Origin: Sporomusa sp. KB1
GTDB lineage: Bacteria; Bacillota; Negativicutes; Sporomusales; Sporomusaceae
DNA length: 64,000 bases
Reading direction: 5' to 3'
Assembly (NCBI RefSeq): GCF_007830295.1
Contig: NZ_VLKC01000002.1
Location: 4,385,157-4,449,156, forward strand
The notes under the pieces are model-generated. The model was given only the letters and a program-made list of their open reading frames with translations, was not told where the DNA came from and searched no databases. This document shows positions 62,156-64,000 of this stretch, piece after piece (the stretch's first letter is position 1; every line of letters starts with the position of its first letter). Both the position numbers and the translations under genes were made by a program.

Positions 62156-63367
62156 ATGAATAATATCTATACCGTTAGTGACCTAACTAAATATATCAAA
62201 AGTATATTTGACCGGGATGCCAAACTAATTTCCGTTTTTGTCAAAGGTGAAATTTCCAACTTTAAAAGTCACTATTCTGGTCACTGTTATTTTACCCTTA
62301 AAGATGCTGGCTCACAGATTAAAGGAGTCATGTTCAAAAGCCGGGCACAATTTCTAAAATTTGAGCCCCGTGATGGGATGAAGGTTGTAGCTGTTGGTCA
62401 GATTACTGTGTTTGAAAGGGATGGGCAGTACCAGCTTTATGCCGAGCAATTAATACCTGACGGTGTAGGCGAACTAAGTATTGCGTTTAATCAATTAAAA
62501 GAGAAATTAGCGGCAGAAGGTCTGTTTGATGACAGCCGCAAAAAAAAGTTAGCTCTTTTACCTACAGCAATCGGTATTGTCACCTCGCCGACCGGCGCTG
62601 CCCTGCGTGACATTATTACAGTTGCCAAACGTCGCCACCCAGGCATACCACTCACCTTATACCCGGTTCTGGTTCAGGGGATAGATGCGCCAGGTCAGAT
62701 TGTACAGGCCATCCGCGACTTTAACCGTTTAAAAAATGTAGATGTACTTATTGTTGGCCGCGGTGGCGGTTCTATCGAGGAATTGTGGGCCTTTAATGAT
62801 GAGCAAGTGGTGCGGGCAATAGCGGCTTCTCACATCCCAATTGTATCGGCCGTAGGGCATCAAACCGATTATACCTTAGCTGATTTTGCTGCTGACTGCC
62901 GGGCGGCAACGCCATCACAGGCAGCCGAAATTGTGGTACCAGATGTCTACGAACTCAAAAGATATATTACTACACTCCAAACCATGCTGGAAAACAATAT
63001 CCGGTTATATATCAAGCACCGCCGTCAGGCGGTCTGCCAATTGCGGGATAGCAAAGTATTTACTCAGCCGGAAAAACTTTTTGCTGATAAAAGACAATGT
63101 ATTGATTCGTATATGGAACGGTTGGGGCAATCGATGCGAAAAATTCTTGCAGCTAAACAACAGGTCTTACAAATAAATACGGAAAAACTGGCAGTATTGA
63201 ATCCTTTAGCGGTCCTTTCCCGAGGCTACAGTCTTGTTCGTACTTTGGAGGGACAAGTTATAACAAATGCCTGCCAGGTAAAGCCTGATCAGCCATTAGA
63301 AATAATTTTACATCAAGGGCGCCTTAGTGTTGAAGTTAGTAAAGCAAAGGAGGATATTCATGGCTAG
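62156..63367 (+). CDS. xseA: Exodeoxyribonuclease VII large subunit
   Basis: XseA with XseB degrades single-stranded DNA from both ends. The 403 residues show an N-terminal OB fold (VFVKGEISNFKSHYSGHCYF) and the catalytic centre with GIVTSPTGAALRDI and DVLIVGRGGGSIEELWAFND. VSAVGHQTDYTLADFAADCR and RAATPSQAAE follow, and then a C-terminal coiled coil. The 3' end overlaps xseB by 8 bp. Confidence 0.96.
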   Translation: MNNIYTVSDLTKYIKSIFDRDAKLISVFVKGEISNFKSHYSGHCYFTLKDAGSQIKGVMFKSRAQFLKFEPRDGMKVVAVGQITVFERDGQYQLYAEQLIPDGVGELSIAFNQLKEKLAAEGLFDDSRKKKLALLPTAIGIVTSPTGAALRDIITVAKRRHPGIPLTLYPVLVQGIDAPGQIVQAIRDFNRLKNVDVLIVGRGGGSIEELWAFNDEQVVRAIAASHIPIVSAVGHQTDYTLADFAADCRAATPSQAAEIVVPDVYELKRYITTLQTMLENNIRLYIKHRRQAVCQLRDSKVFTQPEKLFADKRQCIDSYMERLGQSMRKILAAKQQVLQINTEKLAVLNPLAVLSRGYSLVRTLEGQVITNACQVKPDQPLEIILHQGRLSVEVSKAKEDIHG

Positions 63368-63614
63368 TAAAACAAGCAGCAAACAAAAAAATGTATGTTT
63401 TGAGGAGGCTCTTGGCAAATTAGAAGTAATTGTAAAACAATTAGAAGCAGGTGAACTACCGCTGGAAGAAGCGTTAGATAAATTTGGTGAAGGTATAGCC
63501 AACGCTAAGTTATGTTTTGAGCAATTGAATACTGCTGAAACACAAATAGATAAAATTTTGCAGCAAGAACAAGGGCGTTTAGTTGAGCAGCCGTTAATCG
63601 TGGAGGGGAACTAA
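63360..63614 (+). CDS. xseB: Exodeoxyribonuclease VII small subunit
   Basis: The 84-residue subunit has the XseB pattern: FEEALGKLEVIVKQLEAGEL, then LEEALDKFGEGIANAKLCFE. It binds the coiled coil of XseA. ATG 63360, after AAAGGAGG, is preferred over an upstream frame start; it overlaps the end of xseA, as is usual. Confidence 0.95.
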   Translation: MASKTSSKQKNVCFEEALGKLEVIVKQLEAGELPLEEALDKFGEGIANAKLCFEQLNTAETQIDKILQQEQGRLVEQPLIVEGN

Positions 63615-63616
63615 CT

Positions 63617-64000
63617 ATGACAGCAGAAACATTGGGACAGTACTGCCAGCAAAAAATGGAGTTGATTGATGCCGCACTTTTGCAGTATATTCCGGTTGAC
63701 AGCTATCAACCCACTATATATGAAGCCATGCGTTACAGCCTGTTTGCCGGAGGAAAAAGGCTGCGGCCGCTTATGCTTATGGCAGCCGCGGATGCCGTTG
63801 GCGGCAAAGGCAGTGATTATTTGCCTGTAGCTTGCGGTCTGGAAATGATTCATACCTATTCACTTATTCATGATGATCTGCCGGCCATGGATAATGATGA
63901 CTACCGGCGGGGCAAACTTACTAACCATAAGGTATATGGCGATGGTATGGCAGTATTGGCTGGTGATGGTCTGCTAACAGCTGCTTTTGGCACAATGTTG
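63617..64000 (+). CDS. ispA: Polyprenyl synthetase (farnesyl diphosphate synthase), 5' part
   Basis: The frame opens at ATG 63617, 2 bp after xseB, and runs off the right edge after 128 codons. FAGGKRLRPLMLMAAADAVG and the first Asp-rich motif in SLIHDDLPAMDNDDYRRGK are diagnostic of short-chain prenyl transferases, with DDxxxxD at LPAMD. It would join isopentenyl diphosphate to allylic diphosphates. The chain length cannot be told from this part; the nusB-xseAB-ispA order supports ispA. Confidence 0.93.
   Translation, partial: MTAETLGQYCQQKMELIDAALLQYIPVDSYQPTIYEAMRYSLFAGGKRLRPLMLMAAADAVGGKGSDYLPVACGLEMIHTYSLIHDDLPAMDNDDYRRGKLTNHKVYGDGMAVLAGDGLLTAAFGTML

Overview
The window comes from an endospore-forming Firmicute (Bacillota). 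The full eight-gene spoIIIA operon, a BofC-C-domain protein, a SpoIID/LytB protein and a tiny Spo0E-like phosphatase all point to a spore former. The 3' half of a 16S rRNA gene and the gene order fit a Negativicutes/Sporomusaceae-type organism or a close clostridial relative. This placement is inference from gene content and order; no database search was possible.

Layout. 1-1117: 3' part of a 16S rRNA gene, then tRNA-Ala(CGC) and two strong hairpin terminators, with no 23S or 5S gene following. 1169-4204: fabH (minus strand), a DUF4213/DUF364 protein and yebC. 4205-9105: an accessory interval with a 54-residue Spo0E-like gene, a probable transposase remnant among REP-like hairpins, an orphan P-loop ATPase, a complete IS256-family element flanked by 13-bp near-identical repeats, and a secreted repeat protein. 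9107-20291: bofC-like gene, ruvC-ruvA-ruvB, queH, DUF2905, spoIID-like, queA, tgt, yajC, 5-formyl-THF cyclo-ligase, HD-domain gene, secD and secF. 20399-33900: a transporter-like membrane protein, DUF456, recJ, relA/spoT, dtd, an MBL-fold hydrolase, an AI-2E family protein, a Fur-family regulator, hemZ, hisS and aspS. 33955-34160: 6S RNA with a clear promoter, followed by rarA and a convergent acetate-transporter-like gene. 36523-44484: Rrf2 regulator, iscS, iscU and mnmA, then a PRC-barrel/zinc-ribbon/AI-2E cassette and alaS. 44610-53667: ireB, a broken aldo/keto reductase, ruvX, a Cys-rich DUF1292 protein, mltG, an O-methyltransferase, peptidase U32, DUF4911, a class B PBP, aroQ, an M24 peptidase, efp and a CD1247-type protein. 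53872-64000: spoIIIAA-AH, asp23/amaP/DUF2273, nusB, a TsaD-like paralog, a 45-residue membrane protein, xseA, xseB and the start of a prenyl transferase gene.

The genes fall into functional blocks: Holliday-junction processing (ruvCAB) and single-strand nucleases (recJ, xseAB); queuosine tRNA modification (queH-queA-tgt); the accessory Sec translocase (yajC-secD-secF); stringent response and tRNA quality control (relA, dtd) with tRNA charging (hisS, aspS, alaS); iron-sulfur and sulfur-relay chemistry (rrf2-iscS-iscU-mnmA); and the forespore-mother cell channel (spoIIIA). Most genes sit on the plus strand with short gaps or 4-bp overlaps, suggesting long operons.

The most unusual signals are non-coding. 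A 19-bp perfect hairpin contains the start codon of the bofC-like gene. A long three-helix stem between efp and the CD1247-type gene buries that gene's ribosome binding site and resembles a terminator. Two mutually exclusive hairpins lie before the HD-domain gene. A 16S-tRNA-Ala unit stops without a 23S gene. The orphan ATPase in the accessory interval is the best candidate for an uncharacterised protein system, but no function can be assigned from sequence alone.
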